This document shows, piece by piece, positions 10,293-19,738 of a DNA stretch of 64,000 nt. The position numbers and the translations under genes are program-made. The stretch covers positions 78,459,254-78,523,253 of the forward strand of contig CM028378.1 of assembly GCA_013146195.2 (NCBI GenBank), written 5' to 3'. Under the pieces are notes generated by a model. That model did not search any database, had not been told where the DNA came from, and worked only from the letters and a program-made list of their open reading frames with translations. Positions within the stretch are counted from its first letter, which is position 1. Every line of letters starts with the position of its first letter. This DNA comes from Codonopsis lanceolata (Eukaryota > Streptophyta > Magnoliopsida > Asterales > Campanulaceae).

Positions 10293-10926
10293 ACCAGTAG
10301 ACAAAATCGTTGGTGGAGAATCCTATTTATTCGGACTATGTTTACTTGGGTGAGTATAACAATGTTTTCTTGGGTGAGTTTGTTCATGGCGCGGGCGTGA
10401 GTGTTATCTCTCTACCTATAACAGTGAAGGTAGTTTTTTATAAATTAACAAATTGATAAAACCAACCTTATAGCTAATAAACAAACACAATTGAATTAAG
10501 GTCAAACTAGTCAATTTGTTATAAGTAAAAAATATGTATAGACATAAATAGCTTTAAATTTAATAAATTATTCACTATTAATAAAGGATAAACAAGTAAA
10601 TTTGCATAAGATATATAATTCCATGAACAATGAAATAATAATATGGTCCCTCAACTTATACCTAACTTTAAATTAGGTCCAACCTTTTTGAATTCTATTC
10701 ATTTTATTTAAAATGTTGATTTTTTTTTTGTTAGATTTCCCCTTTTTATCATTACCATTACAAATGTCATTCAATATTTTTGTTATCCTTACTAAGTTGG
10801 AGGACCAAAAATTTATTTAAATCAAAAAAATAATATGGTTCTACCTTTCTATACATGTTTAAGAGTTGTTACTGAGATATTTGGGTAGATACTATTATAA
10901 ATATATGTAAGGTCATAAAAATAATA
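10293..10926. other. AT-rich intergenic DNA after MIR395, block A
   Basis: The first part (to about 10430) is probably the 3' part of the primary miRNA and has repeated ttgggtgagt motifs. The rest is AT-rich with homopolymer runs. No gene is seen. Confidence 0.5.
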
Positions 10927-11178
10927 CTCCCTTCGTTTCTAAATAATCGTCATCTTTGACCTAACACACCGTTTAAGAAAAATTAATTGACTGTATTATA
11001 AATATTGATGTAATGTGTGTTTCCCTTAATACCCTTACACATGTAGTCATAATTAAAGTAAGTAAAAAACATAAGGATAAAGTGGTAAAAGTGTTTCCTA
11101 AAAAAAGCTATGTAACAAGATAATTATTTTAGAACGAACAAAAAATGAAAGAAAAACAATTATTTAGGAACGAGGGAG
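10927..11178. mobile_element. Stowaway (Tc1/mariner) MITE, block A
   Basis: Terminal inverted repeats: ctcccttcgtttctaaataa on the left and, in reverse complement, ctccctcgttcctaaataat on the right. It is flanked by TA on both sides (10925-10926, 11179-11180). No coding capacity; 252 bp. The same insertion is present in A-prime (43907-44142). Confidence 0.93.
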
Positions 11179-11775
11179 TATATTATTAAGTTTTCAAATT
11201 TAATAAATCACTCACCATTAATTAAGGTATAACAAGTAAATTTGTCATAAACTAATCAATTCCATGAATAATTAAATAATAATTTGATCCTTCGAGTTGT
11301 TGTTATTTTATGCTACATCCTACATTTTGGAATATTATTCATTTTGTCTCATATGTCGATTTTTTTATCAGATTTCCCCTCCTACCATTTTTCGTTACTA
11401 ATGTCATCCAATATTTTTCATTATGATGAAAATACCCTTACTATGTCAAGAAACTAAAACTTTATTCGAATATAAAACATAATATGGTTTTACTTTTTTA
11501 AATATGTATGAGAAAAACATTATTAGACTTTTATGAAAAGTTGTAACTATAATAATGAATTTGTTGGTAAGCATTGAGATACTAAACATATATGTAGTGT
11601 GTTTAATAATTACCCGTGAATAAAATAAGAGAAATGTGTAAAAAAAAGGTGACATTATATCAAGATGATGAAGAAAAAAAGAGAACTTAGTTGATAAATC
11701 TCTGCATTTTGTTAGAGAAAAAACTAAAATCTATAGTTTACTTCTTTGAAATTTTGAGAGCAGTATTAAAAACTA

Positions 11776-12084
11776 CTTCATTCGCCCAGAATAAATGTTC
11801 GTCATTAAAACAATATAGGATTTAAGAAACACAATTAATGATGTGCTATAAAATGTGTTGAGACGATAATACCCATATCTTACTAATTTTTTTGGGTTTT
11901 TGGATAAAAGTGGTTAGGATTAGCATTAATTGAGTCTCACTAGGGTATGTCATATTGCTATCAAATGAATTTATTAGGGTATATTACCAAGAATGGTAGA
12001 TCAATTACTATCAAAACATTTTTAGTAACATTAGTTGGGATATCCAAAATTGAAAGTAGAAACAATTATCCAGGACAGAGGGAG
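11776..12084. mobile_element. Stowaway-type MITE inside R1, block A
   Basis: Left end cttcattcgcccagaataaa, right end in reverse complement ctccctctgtcctggataat, with TA flanks at 11774-11775 and 12085-12086. It is present in A-prime (44740-45076) but missing from R2, which shows the empty site near 13685-13695. Confidence 0.88.
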
Positions 12085-12321
12085 TAAAATATTGTTTCCT
12101 AAGTTATAGGTCTTACAAACAAAACCACTGTCACTAACCACAAATAACTGGTTTCTATACCCTAAACGCATTAGAATATTTTACCCTTTTCCAGAACTGG
12201 GTTCTGAACCCCTTACCTCTTTTGGCATTCATCACTTGATTGCTTACTCATTTCCATATATAGGACCTAAGGTGGTTACATGTGAGAATCTCTCTATTCC
12301 CCTATCTTGGCTACCAAGTTT

Positions 12322-12447
12322 CTTTTCTTTTTTTTCATCTTTTAATATAGAGGATCAGTAGTGGTTCCCCACTTACCCCCATGATGACTCGAACCCATGA
12401 CCTATTAGGTATGGGTGAAGCGTCTTACCTCTAGGCTACACTTACAA
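12322..12447 (-). mobile_element. tRNA-derived SINE, present only in block A
   Basis: On the minus strand the sequence starts gtgtagcctagaggtaagac, with an A-box-like tagcctagaggt. About 40 bases later comes a B box GGTTCGAGTC, as in RNA polymerase III tRNA promoters. The element ends in an A-rich tail (gatgaaaaaaaagaaaag). Neither A-prime (near 45315) nor R2 carries it, so it inserted after the block duplication, apparently with loss of about 20 bp of target. Confidence 0.7.
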
Positions 12448-12935
12448 ATTGAAACAAATTGTCACCTATCGATATATTGACATCCTTTCAAGTAGTCTTA
12501 TCTTAAATCCAGATTCTCTCTCTTGTTAGTGATTTGACACAGAAAGATGATAGCTAGCAACTAAGAAGACAGAGACGTTTGAGGAAAGTAGTTTGACTAA
12601 ACGGAAGTTAAAAAGATGATATTTTTTCCATTTGAGCTAGCGAGGTGATCATGTTTCTTAATGGTGGTAATGGTGGTGTTTGTGGCTGCAGTGATGGTGG
12701 TGGCGATTATAAGGGTGAAAGTGGTGGTGGCAATTCTAGGGATGCCAATGGTGGTATAGGTGAAATAGAATGTTAGATTTTCAAATCATCAAATTTTCAA
12801 ATATTATATGAGTTTCGGTTTCAATTTTTCAAACTTTAAAATTCTAAACAATGAACTTGAGTTTGTAAATAGTGAAATTTAAGGTTTTGGTGGTGGTGGG
12901 TTTATAAATGATGGATTTTGCAAATGAGTTACTTT

Positions 12936-13416
12936 GAAGGAAGGAGTATGAAATTAGAAAACCAAATAAAATAAAATCAAACATTAATTTTTAGGTTAAT
13001 GGTGAAATTTGAGGTGATAGTGGTAGTAATGGTAATGGAAATGGTAATGGTGGTGAATCTATGAATGATGGGGTAGATGGAAGAAATTGAAAGATAAAAA
13101 AATAACTTACATAAATTATAAATTTCATTTTTTGGAGTAATGCATTATTTAACTTTAAGCCAAAGTATAATTATTTTAGGATTATTGAAACAATTAATTA
13201 TTGTTTTCATTAAAAACATATTATAAATACCAAATGGTAAATTACATGATAAAATTATAACCAAATCACACATTGCATCCCAAGTAAAATGATCAAAATA
13301 ATTCTCATGTGAGATGCACTTGCCATTTTTCATTACTATTTTTAACGTCCGAAGGGAAAGTGGGTCAAATAGCGAAATAGTGTAGGAAAGTGAGACACTT
13401 CTTAGGTTGGAAAATA
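12936..13416. other. Spacer between R1 and R2, block A
   Basis: AT-rich, with a GGT/GGTAAT-rich patch (13020-13070). Part of this region (to 13303) is missing from A-prime, where an L1 piece stands instead. No gene is seen. Confidence 0.5.
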
Positions 13417-14298
13417 CATTATTAGAGATATATGAAAAATTGTAACTATAATAATTGATTTCTTGGTGAATATCAAGATATTAAGCAATACTGTAGCGTG
13501 CTTAGTAATTACATGCGATTAAATAAGCTAAGAGAAAAATGTTAAGGAAAGGTACTATAATGTCAAGAAGATGAAGAAAAATGGAAAATTTAGTTGACAA
13601 ATCAGTTCATTTTATTAAAAAAGAAAGCTAAAATCTATTGCTTAATCCTTTAAATTTTCAGACGACTACAAGCATTCTTAAAGACAATAATATTGGTCCC
13701 TAAGTTATACATCTTACAAACAAAACCATTGCACTAACCACAAATAACTGAGTTCCTTATCTTAACCCATCAGAATATTTTACTCCTTCCCTTAATTGGG
13801 TTCCAAAGCCCCAGCTTCTTTTGTTCTTCACCTGCTTACTCCTTTCGATATGACCTGAGGATGTTAGCCAAGAGAATCTTTCTATTCGCCTCCCTTGACT
13901 ATCGACATTCGTTTCTTCTATCATTGCTCTCCTTTAATTGAATGAGATTGTCACCTACTGGTATACATTTAAATAGTCACATACTAAAATCAGATTCTCT
14001 CCTTGCTTAGTGATCTGGCACCAAAGGAGGAACGCGACTAATAAGAGAGAGATGTTCGAAGTAAGAAGTTCGATTGAACGAAAGTTAAGGAGATATTATT
14101 TCTTCGTTTGAGCAAGATGATGTGAATACGTTTCTTGGTGTGCGGTAGTATTGGTGATGTCGATGGCTATAATTGCATGGATGATGGTGGTGGTAGTTAG
14201 GGGCGGTGGTGGTGATGATTGTAAGGATGACAGTGAAATTTGTAAAAAGTGAAATTTAAGTTTGTGGTATGATGGCTTTTGCAAATGGGTTACTTTTA
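13417..14298 (+). repeat. Local tandem repeat unit R2, block A
   Basis: Second copy of the R1 unit, without the MITE and SINE. It runs into the polypurine tract, which seems to have grown from a short purine stretch that R1 keeps as gaaggaaggagt. A-prime equivalent: 48546-49352. Confidence 0.8.
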
Positions 14299-14302
14299 AC
14301 TG

Positions 14303-14946
14303 ATGGAGAAAAAGAAGAAGGAGGAGAAGAAGAAGAAGGAGGAGAAGAAGAAGAAGGAGGAGAAGAAGAAGGAGGAGGAGGAGAAGAAGAAGGAGGAGAA
14401 AAAGTAGGAGACGAAGAAGGACGAGGAGAAGAAGCAGGAGGAGGAGAAGGAGGAGGAGGAAAACAAGGAGGAGGAGGAGGAGAAGAAGAAGGAGGAGGAG
14501 GAGAAAAAGGAGAAGAAGAAGGAGGAAGAGGAGGAGAAGAAGAAAAGGGAGAAGAAAAAGAAAAAGGAGGAAGAGGAGGAGAAGAAGGAGGAGAAGGAGG
14601 AAGAGATGGAGGAGGAGAAGGAATAGGAGGAGAAGATGAAGAAGAACAACAACCACAACAACAAAAACAACAAGAAGGAGGAGAAGAAGAAAGAGGAGAA
14701 GAAGAAGGAGGAGGAGAAGAAGGAGGAGGAGGAGGAGAAGAAGAAGAAGAAGAGGAGAAGGAGAAGAGAGAAGGAGGAGGAGGGAGAAGGAGAAGAAGGA
14801 GAGAGGAGGAGAAGAAGAAGAGAAGGAGGAGAAGAAGAAGGAGAAGAAGAAGGAAGAACAAGAAAGACAAGATGACATACGAGAAGAAGAAGAAGAAGAA
14901 GAAGAAGAAGAAGAAGAAGAAGAAGAACAACAACAACAACAACAAT
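14303..14946. repeat. Long GAA/GGA polypurine tract, block A
   Basis: About 640 bp, almost purely A and G on the plus strand, made of GAA, GGA and GAG units with short AAC interruptions (14647-14673 and the end). Long open frames here (poly-Glu/Gly/Arg on plus, poly-Leu/Ser/Pro on minus) follow from the repeat and are not genes. Such mirror-like polypurine DNA can adopt triplex structure. Confidence 0.9.
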
Positions 14947-15043
14947 GACATACGAGGGAAATTATTATTTAGATTTATTTTATGTCTAGACATTTACGAT
15001 TTATTTTATGAAATCAACAAAAGAAATCACGATGAAAAATAAA
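14947..15043. other. Short spacer before the EF-Tu element, block A
   Basis: Follows the polypurine tract; a weakly similar stretch precedes 51558 (agaaatcacga, gatgaaaa), suggesting that the CACTA-type end and gene fragment in A-prime were inserted within or next to it. Confidence 0.45.
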
Positions 15044-15377
15044 GTAGGTGATAAGAGTAGAATTCAGAAGAGATGAAATGAGAGTTCAAGAAGGAAAAAG
15101 TAGTAGAATTAGAGAGATAAACTTTGAGTAATTTTCCATATGCTTTATTATTGTAGTGTTGGCTATTTATAATAGCCTTTGCGAAAAACAAACAAATGCC
15201 GAGAACTAAGAATTCGGTGCAGTGACTCCACTTCATGCACTTCACTAACTAACATGTATTTGATTAACTGACCATGATCTCCACTAATTAACTTGATGCC
15301 TAAGAACTAACTAACATAATATGGCACCCATTATGTAACCATATCGTTCCTCCCTCCTTAATCATCCTTGTCCACAA

Positions 15378-15575
15378 GGATAAAGTCTAGAGTCGTCTTC
15401 GGGAATAGGACCGTTGGTGTTGAAGACGAAGAGAGTAACACCGGCCATTTAAGGAGTGCTAATCATGTTTTTGACGTAGTTAACGTGTTTGGGCAGTCAA
15501 CATGGCTGTAGGGTCAGCTAGTAGTCTCGTACTCCATGGTGGTGATCGTAATAGTAATACCTGGGGCCATTCTTT
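15378..15575 (-). pseudogene. Captured EF-Tu gene fragment, decayed copy
   Basis: Homologous to the better-preserved copy at 51900-52115, which spells the EF-Tu switch II region. Here one base is lost in the codons for the DCPGH motif (around 15490-15495) and an in-frame TGA follows ETTS, so the frame is destroyed. It lies at the 3' end of the element's interior, just before the polypurine tract. Confidence 0.8.
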
Positions 15576-15589
15576 AGGAGCGGAATTGA

Positions 15590-15900
15590 GTTCAATAGAT
15601 TTATTTACAGCATGGGAACAAGAGTTGAGAGAAGATACTATAGGTGAGGGAAGATAATGATCAATGGATTGGTTGCAGATAGTTGTAGTAGTGGTGTGGG
15701 TAGAGGCGTCCCCTCCGCAAAAGGAGTTGATGTCAATAGTGTTAGGGGTTTGAGTACGGGAAGCACGCAACACTTGTAATTCAATAAGCACTGTTTGCAA
15801 AGTTGAATTGGTTATGAGGAAGTTGGATTCGTGTCGGGCCAAGGCTTCGTATACCTCGTTACAAAACTCAACATTGGATTTTTTCCAAATGTCCTTGATT
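15590..15900 (-). pseudogene. Gag-like N-terminal relic of the short LTR element, block A
   Basis: Begins just after the primer binding site. The translation has YEALARHESNF and LQTVLIELQ patterns, as at the start of some plant Ty3/gypsy Gag proteins, then a Thr-rich stretch. There is no capsid core or zinc knuckle. An open frame of 120 codons (15480-15842) runs from this part into the EF-Tu piece in a different reading frame. Confidence 0.55.
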
Positions 15901-16415
15901 GGAAAATGGCTCTAATACCACTAATAAGAGTAGAATTTAGAAGGGATGAAATGAGAGTTCAAGAAGGATGAAGTAGTAGAATTAGAGAAATAAACTTTGT
16001 GTAATTTTCCATATGTTTTATTAATGTAGGCTATTTATAATAGCATTTGCAACCAACAAACAAATGTCGAGAACTAAGAATTTGGGGTAGTAACTCCACT
16101 ACATGCACTTCACTAACTAACATGCATTTGACTAACTGACCATGATCTCCACTAACTAACCCATTATCTCCACTAATTAACTTGATGCCAAAGAACTAAC
16201 TAACATAATACGACACTAACATATGGCACCCATTATGCAACTGTATCAGTAGGGGGTGATGAAGATGAACACATGTCTCTTCACCTTGAATTTGATTACT
16301 CAACCACCCTAGCTTCTCAATCTCTTTCATCTTCATCTATCGATGTTCAGGATCACTAAAACTTATTAACTACTAGTGCATGCCCTCCAAATTCGTCAAT
16401 AAACATTTCAATCTT

Positions 16416-16451
16416 CTTCTTCTTCTTCTTCTTCTTCTTCTTCTTCTTCTT
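16416..16451. repeat. CTT microsatellite
   Basis: About 11-12 CTT units. Confidence 0.95.
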
Positions 16452-16489
16452 GAATCCTAATGCAGTAATTTTGAATCTCGATGAATCAT

Positions 16490-17230
16490 TTGAAAATCGT
16501 GATGCATTGATTTAAGTTGACAATGCAGAAAAGATGCATCATTTTTTAATGTTATGTACACGAAAGAAGGGATACGGGGTTTTGGTTCAATTTGTGATGC
16601 ATCTAATTTGAATTGTGATGCATCATAATCATGCATCGTGTTTAATTGAGGACATGTCATGAAGGGGCATGAGGTTCTCGTTCCATTTGCGATGCATCCA
16701 ATTAGAATTGCGATGCATCCAATTAGAATTGCGATGCATCCAATTAGAATTGCGATGCATCAAAATTATGCATCACAATTCAAAAGCATGCATCATGTTT
16801 AACTAAAGTATTCATAACAAATCTATATATTTGTACTTTGGTTGTTTAAGAATTAATCTCATTCTTAATGAGATTCTTACAAAGGTGGGAGGGGGTCGCA
16901 CTCATACGCACATATGTATGGATAGAGATTGGGAGGGTGGGGAACAACTTATTGACTTGCCATCATTAAAATTAATAAATTCAGAAGTTTACATAATATT
17001 CAAGTGAAAGCTCAAGGATGAATTTGCCTACCAATTTGGAAAAAAATGGTTTCAATCAAAATATAGTAAAAAATTAAAATTATGATAGACGGGATATAAA
17101 GGGACATGAGGTTCTGGTTCAATTTGTGATGCATCCAATTAGAATTGTGATGCATCAAAGTTATGTATCACAATTTAAAATCTTACATTGTGTTTAATTT
17201 TGTGCATCACGATGCATGATTACGTGCATG
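16490..17230. repeat. Clustered GATGCATC palindromes and a 21-bp tandem repeat
   Basis: The palindromic octamer gatgcatc (or atgcat) recurs more than a dozen times in about 740 bp. In 16689-16760 it forms a tandem array of the 21-bp unit gcgatgcatccaattagaat plus t. Between copies, aattagaattg and acaattcaaa also repeat. No coding potential is seen. Confidence 0.8.
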
Positions 17231-17816
17231 AAATGAATCTCTGAAGTGCGTGTGTTCGGTTGAACTCATTAAGAGTATACTTATCATTTTCCACCTAGAG
17301 TACCTTTTACCGGTTAAAAAACTAAATCGTGGACTTTAGCGATTAAATATTTACTACACAAGACAAGACATGCTCACTTTTCTCCCTAATAAAAACAAGT
17401 CCACTCTATTATGTAGTACGAAAAAATAAGGTTAAAATGATAAAAGTCTTTTTTTAAAAACTAATTTAGAAACATAACAGTTTTTTTTTTTTTTTGGAAT
17501 GCACAAAAAAAACATGAAAATAATTTAGGAATGGAAGGAGTATTGCTCATCATATTTGAGAGGGATGGAGTAATACAAGTAACTCCCGTAGGCTGTGGTT
17601 TGTGTCAAATGAGAAAAATTGGTGCATAAATGATATACAATGATAATCTGATTAAGAAAGACTTACAATTGATTAAGAAATTATCATTATTGTAACTGAT
17701 ATGGAATGAAAATAAAAATGAGGATATTGATTCTGCACCATTACCGCGTGGACAAAGGGAACTAGAATAGGAATAGAAAAACATATTCCCTTTGCATGTA
17801 TGCCCAGAACTCAGCT

Positions 17817-17938
17817 TCACTTTTTCATACTTGGTTTGTTATCATCACTTGGAAGATCATAGCTATAAACCTGTTCCTCAGTTGCAAGCAACAACATCGA
17901 CCCATTAAACACCTTAAAACCAGCAATTCTTGGGTTAG
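17817..17938 (-). pseudogene. C-terminal fragment of a host F-box-type gene
   Basis: An open frame of about 40 codons on the minus strand, ending in TGA at 17817-17819, with text such as NPRIAGFKVFNGSML and LATEEQVYSYDLPS. This looks like a real plant protein C-terminus. It lies on the same strand and downstream of the F-box pseudogene (18724-19545), separated by two MITEs, so it is probably the last part of the same gene. The assignment is inferred from position and style. Confidence 0.45.
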
Positions 17939-17946
17939 CTAGGCTC

Positions 17947-18290
17947 TAGGTTTGGCGATTGGGTGGGTTGTGTCGGGTGTGGATCGGATTGTGACCCGTT
18001 ATGACCCAAGATTAAACGGATCAAATGGGTCAGGACGATATGGGTAACAGTTTGACCCGTTTTGGTTCTTGTTTTCCATCAAACTAACCTACATTTATAT
18101 AGCAAGAACAATAACGGGCCGAATTGGGTAACAAGCTCGGCCCGCTATAACTCGACCCAAATCGACACGTTAATTTTTTTAGTCGAAACAATTAACCCGT
18201 TTAGACCAAAAACGTGTCGGGTTAGGTCGGATAATTTTTAAAATCGGGTTGAGTAGGCTGACGTGTTTTGGGTTTTAATTATCAGACCTA
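17947..18290. mobile_element. hAT-type MITE
   Basis: Ends taggtttggcgatt and, in reverse complement, taggtctgataatt (10 of 14 match). The 8-bp flanks are ctaggctc and ctaggctt (7 of 8), as expected for hAT. 344 bp, filled with inverted gacccgtt/aacgggtc motifs; non-coding. It splits the F-box gene relic. Confidence 0.8.
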
Positions 18291-18361
18291 CTAGGCTTTA
18301 TAAACCCCATTGCTCGCACCTTTTTTTTTTCAATTTTTGAGTACAAGAACTTTTATTATAA

Positions 18362-18720
18362 GAGCAACTCCAATGGAGCTTGACAAAAGGTTTATAAATT
18401 GTATAAACCGATAGAAGAAATTTGGTAACCATTGTAGAATGCTTAGGTGGCAATGGAAGACATAAACTGGTGGTAATTTCACAATCGGTTGATGATGATG
18501 ACTTTTGGCACTAACTCACTTTTACTCTCTTTTTTGAGAGTATTATTTCATTAGTTAAAGAATAAAAATGTTAAAAGTGGGTTCATGCTATGAACCTTTT
18601 ATGGGTTTATCTATAGTGGAGAATAGATTTATAGAGAATAGGTTTATAGAGAAAAGGTTTATAAGCTGATGACGTGGCAGTGGAATAAACCTTTTCACAG
18701 GTCCAGGACTGTGGATGCTC
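18362..18720. mobile_element. PIF/Harbinger (Tourist-like) MITE
   Basis: Left end gagcaactccaatgg, right end in reverse complement gagcatccacagtcc; TAA flanks on both sides (18359-18361, 18721-18723). 359 bp, non-coding. The gagcNtcc termini with a 3-bp TAA/TTA duplication fit Harbinger MITEs. It cuts the coding relic of the F-box gene. Confidence 0.85.
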
Positions 18721-18723
18721 TAA

Positions 18724-19545
18724 TCCCTCAAGAACCCATACTCAACACTTTGTTCTGCCTAGTTTAACTAAACAAATAGATCCCAATGAGCTAGGACCAC
18801 TTCCCCATTTGAAAATACCTATTTGGCAACTGTTAGGTGCATTGTCCAGAAATGTTCTCGAATTTTGGGTATCTTCAACGGCTTCTGCATGTGTACCATC
18901 TAGAAAATTTTAAAAAACTATTTATGGCCAGTAGTTGGGGCTTTCTTTTGCAAGATACGGGAAGCAATTAGCTATAAAATGATTTGTGCCACTATGATAA
19001 ACGGGCATTTCATAGTTGATATTCCTTGGCTCGAAATTTACCCTTCCGTTACCGTTCCAAATCCCTTCTTTTTGTGAATAAATTTTCCATACGAGTTTTG
19101 ATTCCCATTCACTTTCCTCCTCCTTCAATACTATCATCAAGATATAATCATGAGGGAATTTCTTGGATCCATTACTACACACGAACACAATCTTGTAGTC
19201 AAAAGAAGGGTTTAAGCCACTCGGTTAAGGAATAGGGAACCAAGTTTGTGTCATGGGGTTGAACATAAAAAGTGTTCCGTCGTTAGAATGAACATCGAGA
19301 GAGTGTAGCTCCACCTTGTTGACTTTGTATCTTTGAAAAAAATGTGGTTCAATGAAGAAACCAGAGTGGCCTTTCAACTGCATGTTATGAAATTGCATTC
19401 TTATAAAGAGATCCTTCTTTGTAAGTCCCTTGTATACAGATGTGTATTTGTACACATCTTTAGTCGATAAGTATCTGAATGTTTCAAAGACAACATCGTC
19501 AAACTTCATAAGTGAAACTAGAATAGATTTTTGAATAGCAGTCAA
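18724..19545 (-). pseudogene. F-box protein pseudogene
   Basis: One minus-strand frame runs from the Met at 19545 to the MITE edge. It has an F-box-like N-terminus (FDDVVFETFRYLSTKDVYKY), an F-box-associated middle (FFIEPHFFQRYK, LFMFNPMTQTW) and a tail like At5g07610-type proteins (FPYLAKESPNYWP, GIFKWGSGPSS, SICLVKLGR). Stops in the same frame near 19225, 18919, 18907 and 18742 interrupt it with no frameshift, indicating recent or mild decay. Intact relatives have about 350-400 residues. F-box proteins recruit substrates to SCF ubiquitin ligases. Its upstream region was invaded by the LTR remnant at 19739. Confidence 0.75.
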
Positions 19546-19658
19546 GAGACAAATCGAATACCCTAGAGAAAAAACATATATGATATGACAATAAATAGAA
19601 GATGATTAAGGTTGTGCACAATTGCTTGTCAATAACCAAAAAGGAATAGGAAAAAGGC

Positions 19659-19738
19659 AGCCATGTCCACCGATGAATGTCTCGGGTGGTCATCAAGTTT
19701 CTTGTCCTAATTGTAAGAAAGAAACCAAAAAGAGAAGG
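19659..19738 (+). repeat. 80-bp direct repeat, left copy
   Basis: Matches 21161-21240 with 4 differences in 80 bases (agccatgtccac to agagaagg). The two copies directly bracket the LTR-element remnant with its nested hAT. Far too long for a normal target-site duplication. Confidence 0.9.

Larger units (their letters stand above)
11516..12935 (+). repeat. Local tandem repeat unit R1, block A
   Basis: Diverged direct copy of R2 (13417-14298). Shared anchors in order: gaaaaattgtaactataata-like start, aagatgatgaagaaaaa, aaaactaaaatctat, accacaaataact, gaatattttac, agattctctc, tgatggtggtgg and tttgcaaatgagttac. R1 is longer because of a Stowaway MITE (11776-12084) and a SINE (12322-12447), both absent from R2. 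Non-coding. Confidence 0.8.
15049..16248 (-). mobile_element. Short non-autonomous LTR retrotransposon (TRIM/LARD-like) with EF-Tu fragment, block A
   Basis: A complete 1.2 kb element on the minus strand. The 5' LTR is 15922-16248 (minus strand starts TGATACAG), the 3' LTR 15049-15346. The primer binding site next to the 5' LTR reads TGGTATTAGAGCC (initiator-Met-tRNA type). A polypurine tract aaggagggagga lies just before the 3' LTR. The target-site duplication gtagg is perfect (15044-15048 and 16249-16253). The 575-bp interior holds a gag-like N-terminal relic and a piece of an EF-Tu gene, with no pol. The same insertion with the same flanks is in A-prime (51563-52777). Confidence 0.9.
96..16283 (+). 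repeat. Block A: left copy of a large direct duplication
   Basis: This stretch recurs in the same order and orientation at about 21552-52809. Collinear pieces: 96-240 with 21552-21696, 236-1488 with 28235-29468, 1822-5180 with 29469-32858, 6364-12907 with 39301-45821, 13304-14300 with 48437-49352, and 15044-16283 with 51558-52809. Shared elements have the same truncation points and target-site duplications in both copies, so they predate the copying. Ordinary flanking DNA differs at about one base in twenty by eye. The first 95 bases of the window have no counterpart upstream of 21552, so homology starts abruptly near 96. Unmerged haplotypes or an assembly artefact cannot be excluded from sequence alone. 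Confidence 0.92.
16284..17816. other. Unique spacer between blocks, first part
   Basis: No gene is recognised. Holds a (CTT)n run (16416-16451), a GATGCATC-rich stretch (16490-17230) and the right half of a Stowaway-like MITE ending aatttaggaatggaaggagta (about 17530). Confidence 0.6.

Noticed and set aside
12360..12447. Possible tRNA gene on the minus strand
   Set aside because: A and B boxes are present, but the cloverleaf stems do not form convincingly and an A-rich tail follows, so a tRNA-derived SINE is a better reading.
14096..15042. Long open frames on both strands (poly-Leu, Ser/Pro, Glu/Gly, up to 260 codons)
   Set aside because: They are translations of the GAA/GGA repeat. Several frames are open at once and composition is extreme, so none is taken as a gene.
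16689..16760. CRISPR-like short regular repeats
   Set aside because: The 21-bp units are directly tandem with no variable spacers, and this is plant nuclear DNA.
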